Assembly (NCBI GenBank): GCA_946498375.1
Contig: CAMMOI010000010.1
Coordinates: 1 to 32,823, forward strand
Source of the DNA: an uncultured Mycoplasmatota bacterium
Lineage (GTDB): Bacteria > Bacillota_I > Bacilli_A > RF39 > UBA660
Direction of reading: 5' to 3'
Length of the DNA: 32,823 nucleotides
The notes beneath the pieces are model-generated. The model saw only the letters and a program-made list of their open reading frames with translations, did no database searches and was not told the origin of the DNA. This document shows, piece after piece, positions 14,626 to 22,894 of this stretch (the first letter of the stretch is position 1; every line of letters starts with the position of its first letter). The position numbers and the translations under genes are program-made.

Positions 14626-15537
14626 TTATTTTTGATAATATTTTCTAATTTTATTTAAAACATCAGAGTCAAATTCTTGTGCTCTAATCATAGCAATTTC
14701 AAACTTATAAGGTGGATAGATTCTTTTTTTATCCTCAGGCGTTGTTCCTATATAAGGAGTTTCTAGTATTTTAGGTATATTTTGTAAACGGGGATTATAT
14801 ATAATATTAATCAAAGAATCAAACCCAATAGTACCAAATCCAATATTAGCATGGCGATCTTTATGCGATGCAAAAGGATTTTTACTATCATTAATATGAA
14901 TACAGCCTATTTTTTCTAGACCTATTTCTTGGTCAAATAAATCTAAATAAGCATCAAAATTTTTCATATCATATCCACCATCATTCAAATGACATGTATC
15001 TAGACAAACTCCAATTTTTTCTTGATTATCTACTCCATCTATAATTGATTTTAGCTGTTTTATATTTCTTCCTAATTCATTACCCTTACCGGCCATTGTT
15101 TCTAATAAAATCTTTACCGGATAATTGTGAGCTAAAATCTGATTTAAACCATTAATTATATTTTCAAGTCCTTGATCTATCGTAGTATTTACTGCACTTC
15201 CTGGATGAAGAACCATTTTTTTAATTCCCATTTGAGCACAGCGTTTTACTTCTTGAATCAAAAAATTTATGCTAAATTGATATTTATCTTCATCGCATCT
15301 ATTAGCTAAATTTACAATATATGGAGCATGAACAATAACATTATCTATACTTATATTTTTTTCTTGCATTAAATTTTTAGCATCGGATAATAGTTGTTCA
15401 TTTATCTCTTTTCTTAAAGTATTAGTAGGAGCTCCTGTATAAAACATAAATGCATTGGCATCATATGATAAAGCTTCTTTTAAACTACCAAGTATTTGAT
15501 TTTCTTTAAAGGATACATGAGACCCAATTATTAACAT
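14626..15537 (-). CDS. nfo: Endonuclease IV (deoxyribonuclease IV)
   Basis: This 303-residue AP endonuclease cleaves 5' of abasic sites in base-excision repair using a trinuclear zinc centre. Metal ligands are visible along the TIM barrel: His in IGSHVSF and IVHAPYIV, His in KMVLHPGS, Glu in ILLETMAGKG, Asp and His in VCLDTCHLNDGGYD, His in CIHINDSK, the DRHANIG motif and Glu in KILETP. Length is slightly above the family norm (about 280-300) owing to the C-terminal helix. SD GGTGA is six bases before the ATG. It is first in a two-gene unit with the coiled-coil gene. The nearby DUF2624 gene mirrors B. subtilis yqfS-yqfT. Confidence 0.96.
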   Translation of the reverse strand: MLIIGSHVSFKENQILGSLKEALSYDANAFMFYTGAPTNTLRKEINEQLLSDAKNLMQEKNISIDNVIVHAPYIVNLANRCDEDKYQFSINFLIQEVKRCAQMGIKKMVLHPGSAVNTTIDQGLENIINGLNQILAHNYPVKILLETMAGKGNELGRNIKQLKSIIDGVDNQEKIGVCLDTCHLNDGGYDMKNFDAYLDLFDQEIGLEKIGCIHINDSKNPFASHKDRHANIGFGTIGFDSLINIIYNPRLQNIPKILETPYIGTTPEDKKRIYPPYKFEIAMIRAQEFDSDVLNKIRKYYQK

Positions 15538-15587
15538 CTTACTTCACCAACTTAATTATCTCAAAAAAAGTCTTTAATTACAAGTTA

Positions 15588-16619
15588 CTATAAACTGTAT
15601 TTATTAATAATATCTTGCCATAGGGCATATACTTTATTATTATCAATCTCTAAATTTGGTACTTCTAAATTATTAATTGCATACTTTATTTTATCAGCCA
15701 AATCATCAATATTATTATTTAAACAAATATAATTGGGATTATTAATTATTTTGGCAACTAATTTATTACAATTAGTGCTTACCACACAAGTATTTAAAGC
15801 AATTGCTTCTAATAAAACATTAGGCATTCCCTCATACAATGAGGATAAAACCAAAACACTAGCCTCCGCAATATAATTATAAATATCTTGAGTGTTATTT
15901 TTTAAAATAACCCGTTTATTAAGATTTAGTTTGTTAATTAAAGCTAATAATTTTTTTTCTAATTTTCCTTGTCCATATATTACTAACTGATAATCTTTAT
16001 ATTCATCAGCAATTTTTGCAAAAGCTTTAATTAATAAAGCTTGATTTTTTTGCTTAACTAACCTTCCCACATTTATTATTATTTTTTGTTTAGTAACTTT
16101 TTTGGGATGGGGCATTTCTATCATATTAGGAATTGTTATAAATTTTGTTTTATATTTAAAATCTTCAATAAAATATTCATCTTGAACAACTATTTTTTCA
16201 GCTTTTTGATAATAGTAATCTCTATATTTACTTAAGTGTCTAAATTCATATTTAGGATCATTTCTAATACATACTATAACGGGAATATTTAATTTAAGTT
16301 TAAGAACTCTAAGGGATGCTTCTGGTAAGAAAGAAAATATAATATCCGGATTAATCTGTAATATTTTATTTTTTAGCATCTTAGTACGTTTATTAGAAAT
16401 CTTAGTAAAAACTTTCTTAATCACATTTTCATTAAATTTATTTTTATTGTCAATCCAAATATGTTTAACTTTACTATCTAATTTATATACACTTTCCATA
16501 TTAATAAAAGTAATAATAGTAATCTCATGCGTATTGGCAAAATGATTAGCTAAATTGCATATAACCCGTTCAGCACCACCATAGGTTAACCCCGGGCTTA
16601 CAATAACAATCTTTTTCAT
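15588..16619 (-). CDS. Glycosyltransferase family 4 (GT-B)
   Basis: This 343-residue GT-B enzyme has the N-terminal donor/acceptor start VSPGLTYGGAERVICNLANH, where GGAE is typical of family 4 transferases. The C-terminal domain shows INVGRLVKQKNQALLIKAF and the EX7E-containing SSLYEGMPNVLLEA, which contacts the nucleotide-sugar. It transfers a sugar from a nucleotide donor, probably to a lipid-linked chain at the cytoplasmic face of the membrane; donor and acceptor are not predictable. Its ATG overlaps the previous gene by four bases (ATGA). It is the last gene of the rmlC-initiated unit; no strong terminator was seen before nfo. Confidence 0.9.
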   Translation of the reverse strand: MKKIVIVSPGLTYGGAERVICNLANHFANTHEITIITFINMESVYKLDSKVKHIWIDNKNKFNENVIKKVFTKISNKRTKMLKNKILQINPDIIFSFLPEASLRVLKLKLNIPVIVCIRNDPKYEFRHLSKYRDYYYQKAEKIVVQDEYFIEDFKYKTKFITIPNMIEMPHPKKVTKQKIIINVGRLVKQKNQALLIKAFAKIADEYKDYQLVIYGQGKLEKKLLALINKLNLNKRVILKNNTQDIYNYIAEASVLVLSSLYEGMPNVLLEAIALNTCVVSTNCNKLVAKIINNPNYICLNNNIDDLADKIKYAINNLEVPNLEIDNNKVYALWQDIINKYSL

Positions 16620-17377
16620 TTTAAATCAGGATTATAAAGTTTGTTTTTTTGTCTAACCGCATCAATTAGAGTTACATCTACCTTATTTTGTTTAGCTTGA
16701 TAAGAGATACTAGATATATCCTTAGGCAAACAAGATCCTGAATAACCACGTTTAACTGGAAAAACAAAAGTATGACTTCGATTTATTCGAGGATCTTTAA
16801 GCCATACTTCTCTTAAAAGATTATAATTTATATTAAAAGACTTAGCTATATCATAAAATTCATTACAAAAAGAAACCTTTAAAGCATAAAAAGCATTTTC
16901 CATATATTTAGCTAACTCAGCTGTAGATGAATCAACTAATACTATTTCAACACTAGAATTATATACCTCTTGATATGCCTCAATTGCTTTTTGAGGATTT
17001 TCCCCTCCTAATGTAATCCAAGGGCGATTAGATAAATCAGCAAAAGGATGAGCTGTAGTTTCTCCATAATATTCGGGTTGGAAAATTATATTTGACTGAT
17101 ATTTTTCATTGGCTTTTTTAGTAAAACCAACAGGAACAGTTGATCTTAAAACAATAGTATCAACCTTTAACCAAGATAAAACCTCCTCAACAGCTAAAGT
17201 ATTACAAGATCCATCTTCATTTTGCGGTGTTGGAACACATACAAATACAACCTCACAAGAGTTAATCTCATCTTTACTTCCTATTTTTTTATATTTATCA
17301 TAACAAACAGCTTTTTCTTTAAATAATTCTAACATTGCACTGCCAACATGACCAAGTCCTACAATTCCTACTTTCAT
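16616..17377 (-). CDS. Short UDP-glucose/GDP-mannose-type dehydrogenase
   Basis: This 253-residue protein keeps the NAD-binding start KVGIVGLGHVGSA, VFVCVPTPQNEDGS, LRSTVPVGFT and the central helical domain with ELAKYMENAFYALKVSFCNE. The active site is intact, with Lys209 and Cys216 in VKRGYSGSCLPKD. It ends soon after, at residue 253. The C-terminal UDP-binding domain of the usual 380-440 residue enzymes is missing, and no frame for it follows, because the next gene starts within the stop. Short forms like this are found in polysaccharide loci. The reaction would be two-step oxidation of a nucleotide-sugar C6 alcohol to a uronate; the substrate is uncertain. SD AGGTAGGG. Confidence 0.85.
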   Translation of the reverse strand: MKVGIVGLGHVGSAMLELFKEKAVCYDKYKKIGSKDEINSCEVVFVCVPTPQNEDGSCNTLAVEEVLSWLKVDTIVLRSTVPVGFTKKANEKYQSNIIFQPEYYGETTAHPFADLSNRPWITLGGENPQKAIEAYQEVYNSSVEIVLVDSSTAELAKYMENAFYALKVSFCNEFYDIAKSFNINYNLLREVWLKDPRINRSHTFVFPVKRGYSGSCLPKDISSISYQAKQNKVDVTLIDAVRQKNKLYNPDLK

Positions 17378-17393
17378 TATAACCCTACCTTTA

Positions 17394-18494
17394 CTATTTT
17401 AAATATTTTTCAAATATTTTTATATATCTATTTAAAACACTACTTATTGTATAATCTAAAGCTAATTTTTTATTTACAACTTTATTTTTATATTTGTGAT
17501 TTTTAAATTTATATACAGCATTTATAAATTCTTGTTCATCATTCATATTTACTACTAATCCATTATATAAATTAGTAATTAAATCTCTATTTCCACGACA
17601 ATTACTAACAATTATATTTTTATTTTTATACATTGCCTCCATTATATTTAAGGGTAATCCTTCTTGGTTAGATACCGATATAATAAGATCACTAATATCT
17701 AAAATATCAGAAATATCATTTCGAAATCCCAAAATCACTACTTTATTTTCCAGCTGGTATTTTTTTAATAACCTATTTATTTTCTTTTCTAATAAATTAT
17801 TACCAACAAACAATATTTTAATATTATCTAAATTCATTTTTGATAATATCTTTAATAATGGAATTTGCCCTTTTCTTTTAGAAATTTCTGCTATATAAGT
17901 TATTATATAATTATTATCTAGATTTAATTTTCTTTTAAGCTGTAACATTTCTGCTTTTTTTAATTTTTTATCTAGTTTAGTTTGATCAAATCCAATTCCT
18001 TTAATATATTCTATATTAGTATTAAAATGTTTTGAAGCACTATTATAATCTTCTTCATTTAAAGTTATTATAGTATCAGTATATTTAGACAATATTTTTT
18101 CTACTGGATAATAAAGAATATAGTTTCTTTTTAAACAACCCTTAAAAAAATGAAATCCATGAGCTATATAAACTATTTTAGTATTATTTTTCTTTCTGGA
18201 AGATATAGCAGCAATTCTACCTACAACTGCCCCCATTGGAGTATTAACAACTATTAAATGATATTTTTCTTTATCAATTACTTTTTTTAAATATTTAATT
18301 GCTAAGATATTGGATAATTTATAGGGGCTTCTTGTAATAGGAATAGAAATTTTTCTATCACAATAGTCAATATTTATATCAGTATTAGTAGCAACATGGA
18401 TAATATAATTATGCTCTTTTAAATATTTTAAATATGGCAAGTGACAAAGATTAATATGCAAATCTGTATTTGCTACATATAAAATTTTTTTCAT
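17394..18494 (-). CDS. Glycosyltransferase family 4 (GT-B)
   Basis: This GT-B enzyme of about 366 residues starts MKKILYVANTDLHINLCHLP, with a central VNTPMGAVVGRIAA and IVYIAHGFHFFKG. The C-terminal domain carries ITYIAEISKRKGQ and the EX7E block VSNQEGLPLNIMEAM. The pattern resembles capsular and cell-wall rhamnosyl/galactosyl transferases that follow the rml genes, but the donor is not certain. The start is ambiguous: a GTG at 18512 would overlap rmlB by eight bases and add six residues, while the ATG at 18494 lacks a close SD. It lies in the middle of the rmlC-initiated unit. Confidence 0.88.
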   Translation of the reverse strand: MKKILYVANTDLHINLCHLPYLKYLKEHNYIIHVATNTDINIDYCDRKISIPITRSPYKLSNILAIKYLKKVIDKEKYHLIVVNTPMGAVVGRIAAISSRKKNNTKIVYIAHGFHFFKGCLKRNYILYYPVEKILSKYTDTIITLNEEDYNSASKHFNTNIEYIKGIGFDQTKLDKKLKKAEMLQLKRKLNLDNNYIITYIAEISKRKGQIPLLKILSKMNLDNIKILFVGNNLLEKKINRLLKKYQLENKVVILGFRNDISDILDISDLIISVSNQEGLPLNIMEAMYKNKNIIVSNCRGNRDLITNLYNGLVVNMNDEQEFINAVYKFKNHKYKNKVVNKKLALDYTISSVLNRYIKIFEKYLK

Positions 18495-18504
18495 ATTGAA
18501 TTTA

Positions 18505-19485
18505 TTATCCACTTTTTTTCTTTTTTAGAAATTCTGGATTATTTTTATACCATTCTATAGTATTTTTTAATTCCTCATCAAAATTAAAAGATAACCGCCA
18601 TCCTAATTCAGCTTCGATTTTAGATGTATTCATATCATATCTTCTATCTTGGCCTTTTCGATCTTCTACATTTAATATATTATCTTTAGATATGTTTAAA
18701 TAATCTAAAACTTGATGCACTACTTCTAAATTAGTTTTTTGGATGTGTCCTCCAACATTATATATTTGGCCTTTTTTTCCTTTATGAATTATTAAATCAA
18801 TTGCTTTTACATGATCAATTACATATATCCAATCACGAATACTTGAACCATCACCGTGTACTATTACTTTTTGCTGACTTAAACTCCTAGATATAGTCAT
18901 TGGAATTAATTTTTCAATATATTGATGTGGTCCATAATTATTAGAACATCTCGAAATTGTTGCATTAAGATTATAAGTTCTAACATAAGCTAAAACTAAT
19001 AAATCAGCACTAGCTTTACTAACAGAATAAGGATTAGATGGTTTTAACATTGAATCTTCATAAAATTGTAAGTCTGGCGCATCTAGTGGCAAGTCGCCGT
19101 AAACTTCATCTGTTGAAATTTGATGAAAACGTTCTACTTTATATTTTAAACAAGCATCCATAAGAACTTGAGTACCAATAATATTGGTTTTTAAAAAAAG
19201 TGAAGGATTACTAATAGAATTATCAACGTGGGATTCAGCAGCAAAGTTAACAACTATATTAAAATGATATTTGGAAAATATCTCTTCTACTAAATTTTTA
19301 TCTGTAATATCTCCTTTAATAAAAGTAAAATTCGGATTATCTTTAAATTCTGAAATATTATAAGTATTCCCGGCATATGTTAAACTATCTAAGCAAACAA
19401 ATTGATAATCAGGATATTTTTTTATCATATATTCTAAAAAATTACTACCTATAAAACCACAACCACCTGTTACTAAAATTTTCAC
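18505..19485 (-). CDS. rfbB: dTDP-glucose 4,6-dehydratase
   Basis: RmlB makes dTDP-4-keto-6-deoxyglucose, the second step of dTDP-L-rhamnose synthesis. The 326-residue SDR has TGGCGFIGSNFLEYM for NAD binding, then FAAESHVDNSI, the catalytic STDEVYGDL (Thr-Asp-Glu) and YSVSKASAD (Tyr-x3-Lys), followed by RCSNNYGPHQ and the VHGDGSSIRDWIYVIDH active-site cover. Length is normal for Gram-positive forms. The start is a GTG at 19485 downstream of AGGAGGTAAAGG. It follows rmlD by six bases. Confidence 0.96.
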   Translation of the reverse strand: MKILVTGGCGFIGSNFLEYMIKKYPDYQFVCLDSLTYAGNTYNISEFKDNPNFTFIKGDITDKNLVEEIFSKYHFNIVVNFAAESHVDNSISNPSLFLKTNIIGTQVLMDACLKYKVERFHQISTDEVYGDLPLDAPDLQFYEDSMLKPSNPYSVSKASADLLVLAYVRTYNLNATISRCSNNYGPHQYIEKLIPMTISRSLSQQKVIVHGDGSSIRDWIYVIDHVKAIDLIIHKGKKGQIYNVGGHIQKTNLEVVHQVLDYLNISKDNILNVEDRKGQDRRYDMNTSKIEAELGWRLSFNFDEELKNTIEWYKNNPEFLKKKKSG

Positions 19486-19491
19486 TTACCT

Positions 19492-20349
19492 TTACCTCCT
19501 TTTTAATTTTTTGCAGTATTCTTCTACAGCCTGCTCATAATGAGCTAATAATTCAAAGTTGTTGTCTAATAAACTCTGCTTGCTTAAGCAAGCATTTAAA
19601 GGACGAGACGCTGAAGATTGTAAACTAGAGGTCAAAATATCACTAACTTTTGTATCTATATTAAGATATTTATAAGCAAGTCTTACTAAATCACTACGTG
19701 AGATGAATCCTTCATTTGTAATATGATAGATTCCATATTTGTCACTTAATGCCAGTTTAATAAGCATACTTGCCAAATGAGGAGCATATGTTGGGGAGCC
19801 TATCTGATCACACACGACATATACTTTATTATGATCTTTGGATAATTCAACCATCTTTTCAATAAAATTATGACCACTTCCTCCAAATATCCAAGCTGTT
19901 CTTACAATAAAACTTCTTTTATATTCTAATACTATATCCTCAGCTAAAGACTTAGTTAATCCATAGACATTTAAAGGATTTTTATGAGAATCTATTTCAT
20001 ATAAATCTTGACTTTTTCCATCAAAAACATAATCAGTACTTATAAATACTAATTTAATATTTGTATCTTTTATAGCGTTAACTATATTTTTAGTTCCTCC
20101 TAAATTTACTTCATAGGCAAGATCTCTTTTTATTTTTTCTGAAGCTTCCACATCAGTAAATGCTGCACAATGAAATATAACATCTGGTTGAAAAACATCT
20201 ACAACTTTTTTTACTTGATCATAGTATCTAACATCCAACGCTTTTTTATCTGCAGCTAATATATCGTGATCATCTACTCCAATTAATCGCAATTCTTGAT
20301 TTATTTGATTACCTAATTGACCAGCTGCTCCAGTTATTAAAAACTTCAT
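19492..20349 (-). CDS. rfbD: dTDP-4-dehydrorhamnose reductase
   Basis: RmlD reduces dTDP-4-keto-L-rhamnose to dTDP-L-rhamnose, the last step of the pathway. The 285-residue SDR has ITGAAGQLGNQ (dinucleotide site), FHCAAFTDVEASE, VFISTDYVFDG, the Tyr-x3-Lys pair in VYGLTKSLAE, and RTAWIFGGSGHNF, all RmlD signatures, then SRPLNACLS near the C-terminus. SD AGGAGG precedes the ATG by five bases. The gap to rmlC is nine bases. Confidence 0.95.
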   Translation of the reverse strand: MKFLITGAAGQLGNQINQELRLIGVDDHDILAADKKALDVRYYDQVKKVVDVFQPDVIFHCAAFTDVEASEKIKRDLAYEVNLGGTKNIVNAIKDTNIKLVFISTDYVFDGKSQDLYEIDSHKNPLNVYGLTKSLAEDIVLEYKRSFIVRTAWIFGGSGHNFIEKMVELSKDHNKVYVVCDQIGSPTYAPHLASMLIKLALSDKYGIYHITNEGFISRSDLVRLAYKYLNIDTKVSDILTSSLQSSASRPLNACLSKQSLLDNNFELLAHYEQAVEEYCKKLKRR

Positions 20350-20358
20350 TTAAACCTC

Positions 20359-20922
20359 CTAAAATCGATATTTTCTAATTAAACTTTTTTGCTTTTGATC
20401 TTTAGGCGATACTATTAAATTGTCTATGTCGTACTTTTTACAAATAGAATTCCAAGCGATATTTATAGTTTCATCGCTATATAAAAGTCCTCTTTCATAA
20501 TCAGGAGCAAATTCATTATCTGCTAAATATTCTACTAAAGTATTATTTTCTAAGGCTAAATATCCTTGAGCAAACCCTTTAGGAATTAGTAAACTTTTAT
20601 TATCATCAGCAGTTAATAAAACTGCTAAATGTTGTAAGTATGTTTTGGATTCTTCTCTTAAATCAACAACTACATCAATAATTGATCCATTTACAACCTC
20701 TACTATTTTGCTTTGAGCATGAGGTGCAATTTGAAAATGCAAGCCTCTTAAAACTCCTTTTTGACTTAAAGCTCTACTACATTGCTTTACCCCGTTAAAA
20801 TCTAATTTATTTTCTAAAAATTCGCTTTCGACATAATATGGCGAAAAATAACCTCGAAAATCATAAAATTGTTTACTTTTTAAAATATAACAATCTTCTA
20901 ATTTTGTTTTATATATTTGCAT
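20359..20922 (-). CDS. rfbC: dTDP-4-dehydrorhamnose 3,5-epimerase
   Basis: RmlC epimerises C3 and C5 of dTDP-4-keto-6-deoxyglucose. The 187-residue cupin has DFRGYFSPYYVESE, then VLRGLHFQIAPHAQSK with the catalytic His, VVDLREESKTY, LIPKGFAQGYLALE, and the C-terminal Tyr region VEYLADNEFAPDYERGLLYS. It is the first gene of a unit with its own promoter just upstream (20951-20979) and order C-D-B. The thymidylyltransferase RmlA is not in the window. SD AAGGTGGG. Confidence 0.95.
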   Translation of the reverse strand: MQIYKTKLEDCYILKSKQFYDFRGYFSPYYVESEFLENKLDFNGVKQCSRALSQKGVLRGLHFQIAPHAQSKIVEVVNGSIIDVVVDLREESKTYLQHLAVLLTADDNKSLLIPKGFAQGYLALENNTLVEYLADNEFAPDYERGLLYSDETINIAWNSICKKYDIDNLIVSPKDQKQKSLIRKYRF

Positions 20923-20950
20923 TCTTACCCACCTTACTTCATTTAAAATT

Positions 20951-20979
20951 AGTATATCAAATTATCTAAAGTTTGAAAA
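20951..20979 (-). promoter_or_regulatory. Sigma-A-type promoter of the rmlC unit
   Basis: Read on the minus strand: TTTTCA (20979-20974), a 17-base spacer, then TATACT (20956-20951) with a TGA just before it, giving an extended -10. The predicted start is near 20944, about 20 bases before the rmlC ATG. It abuts the stop of the methyltransferase gene. Confidence 0.6.
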
Positions 20980-21903
20980 TCATTTTTGCTTTTTTAAAAT
21001 ATAAGTATCATACCCTAATAATTTAAATAATTTATGACGCCTTTTTTTATCTTTAATACACAATAGTTTAGATTCCAATAATATTTTTAATCTATCAAAA
21101 AACAAATTTGCCTTAATTAATTTTAATTTATTTTCCTTATTACGATAAGCTAAATATTTTGACCTAATATGAAATTTCATAAAAGTTTCCATATTTTCTT
21201 TATATGATCTTTCCATAAAATGAAAACCTAAAGCTTTTGATCCTTCTTTTAAATAATATCTAGAAACATCAGATGGCCCTATACTTCCATTTGGAATTAC
21301 CAAATACATAACGCCATCAGCTTTTAGCTTTTTAAAAATAAGCTTAATTGTATCTTCATATTCATCTTCAACAATATGTTCCAAAACATTATCAGCATAA
21401 AAAATATCTATAAAATTATCCGGGATTTTTTTTAAATGATCATATAATGATTTCTCTTCTAAATTGATATTTTCACTCTTAAGTTTTTTTGCTTCATCTG
21501 ATAAAAATACGTCACAGCCATATATTTTTATATTCGGTATATTTTTAATCTTATTTATGGCATAAGCACTTCCTACTCCAGCTTCATAAATAGTAATTTT
21601 TGGCTTTATTTTTTTATAACATTTTATTAAGTCAATTAATAATTCAACAGAAGACATAGTAGAGCCATTAGCTCCCTTTTTTCTATAATTTTTATCTTTA
21701 AGTTTTTTGAAGTCAGCAATTTGAAATATTTTTTCATACGCCATATGACTGTACTCACTTCTTTTCTTAGAAAAAGCTGGTAATTTTCTTATTCGACTAG
21801 CAAAATAACATTCTTCTTGATAGTTTAATAAATTAAGTTGATCAATACTCATACTTGCTAAATTATGTTTTTGATTATTTTTATCAATATAATATTTTTG
21901 CAT
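20980..21903 (-). CDS. Class I SAM-dependent methyltransferase
   Basis: This 307-residue protein has a methyltransferase core. Motif I is IYEAGVGSAYAI at about 105-116, with an acidic residue after the next strand (YGCD131VF). FIDIFYADNVLEHI at 165-178 is the motif IV region, followed by LKADGVMYLVIPNG. This is the form common in glycan loci. The N-terminal 80 residues and the C-terminal basic tail (KDKKRRHKLFKLLG) have no family I can name. It may methylate a sugar of the exported glycan; direct evidence is lacking. The ATG at 21903 follows GAGGTAG. It stands alone between two polysaccharide units and is divergent from the 22021 gene. Confidence 0.8.
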   Translation of the reverse strand: MQKYYIDKNNQKHNLASMSIDQLNLLNYQEECYFASRIRKLPAFSKKRSEYSHMAYEKIFQIADFKKLKDKNYRKKGANGSTMSSVELLIDLIKCYKKIKPKITIYEAGVGSAYAINKIKNIPNIKIYGCDVFLSDEAKKLKSENINLEEKSLYDHLKKIPDNFIDIFYADNVLEHIVEDEYEDTIKLIFKKLKADGVMYLVIPNGSIGPSDVSRYYLKEGSKALGFHFMERSYKENMETFMKFHIRSKYLAYRNKENKLKLIKANLFFDRLKILLESKLLCIKDKKRRHKLFKLLGYDTYILKKQK

Positions 21904-21966
21904 TTTTTCTACCTCAGTTTAATTATATAATATTTATTTTAATGAGGATATATTTTTTTTACTATA

Positions 21967-21995
21967 TAGACCTTAATGCTTTAATTTGCTAAAAT
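21967..21995 (+). promoter_or_regulatory. Candidate promoter of the 22021 gene
   Basis: TAGACC (21967-21972), a 17-base spacer and TAAAAT (21990-21995) preceded by TGC (extended -10). The -35 is poor. It lies 26 bases before the ATG in the divergent spacer 21904-22020. Confidence 0.4.
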
Positions 21996-22020
21996 AAATT
22001 TAGAAAGGAAAATAGCGTTT

Positions 22021-22884
22021 ATGAAACATTTTAAATATATATACCTTAAAGATAATAAAAAAGCTTATTTTTTAAAATATATAAAGAATGCCAATATTCA
22101 AAATTATTATATTTTAAATCCTAAAAGCTTACTTTTTAAAATAATAATACGATTTAAATTTAATCGAGAGTTAATTTGGGGAAATTGGAAGAAAAATATT
22201 CAAAAATATAATTTAGTTATTCTCGGGGAAAACAATTTTAATCCAAACTTTACAAAGTATATAAAAAAACACAATCCTAATTGTAGAATAATTATGTTTT
22301 ATTGGAATTGTATCCATGAGGGATATAAACGTTTTTTAAAAGATCCAAATATTGATGAATTTTATACATTTGATAAAAATGATGCCAAAAAGTATAATTT
22401 AAAATATAATAGTCAGTTTTACACTAAAGACTTAAAAATTCCTAAAAGAAAAATTATTAATGATGTAGTTTTTTGTGGTCGAGCTAAAGGTAGAGAAAAT
22501 ACTTTAAATAATTTACAAAAAATATTTAATGAACATAATTTAAAAAGTAAATTTATAGTTACTATTAAAGAAAAAGATTTTTATCCCTATGATAATTATC
22601 TAAATGATATTTCAGAGTCTAAAGCAGTCCTTGATATCTTTGCTGGAGAGCAAGTAGGATTATCTCTAAGACCTATGGAATCAATCTTTTTTGAAAAAAA
22701 ATTAATTACTAATAATTTAGATATTGTTAACTATGATTTTTATGAACCTCAGAATATATTTATTATTGGTAAAGATAATTTTGATGATATAAAAAGTTTT
22801 TTAGATTCTCCTTATAAAAAAATCAATCAAAAAATTATTGATTATTATGATTATCATAATTGGTTAAAAAGATTTCAAAAATAG
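22021..22884 (+). CDS. Probable glycosyltransferase (capsule/LPS biosynthesis type)
   Basis: This 287-residue soluble protein has a Rossmann-like N-terminal part (YNLVILGENNFN, CRIIMFYWNCI) and a C-terminal part with DVVFCGRAKGRENTL and SKAVLDIFAGEQVGLSLRPM, followed by FFEKKLITNN. The layout is that of GT-B-like proteins labelled lipopolysaccharide or capsular biosynthesis protein, in which the C-terminal Glu-containing block replaces EX7E. Donor and acceptor are unknown. SD AAAGGA is a little far (about ten bases) from the ATG. It is one of only two plus-strand genes in the polysaccharide locus and is convergent with the DUF616 gene, ten bases away. Confidence 0.7.
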   Translation: MKHFKYIYLKDNKKAYFLKYIKNANIQNYYILNPKSLLFKIIIRFKFNRELIWGNWKKNIQKYNLVILGENNFNPNFTKYIKKHNPNCRIIMFYWNCIHEGYKRFLKDPNIDEFYTFDKNDAKKYNLKYNSQFYTKDLKIPKRKIINDVVFCGRAKGRENTLNNLQKIFNEHNLKSKFIVTIKEKDFYPYDNYLNDISESKAVLDIFAGEQVGLSLRPMESIFFEKKLITNNLDIVNYDFYEPQNIFIIGKDNFDDIKSFLDSPYKKINQKIIDYYDYHNWLKRFQK

Positions 22885-22894
22885 ATATAGAGCT

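Noticed and set aside
15541-15590. Possible terminator between the GT4 gene and nfo (minus-strand T-run)
   Set aside because: There is a T7 run but only a three-base stem can be drawn before it.
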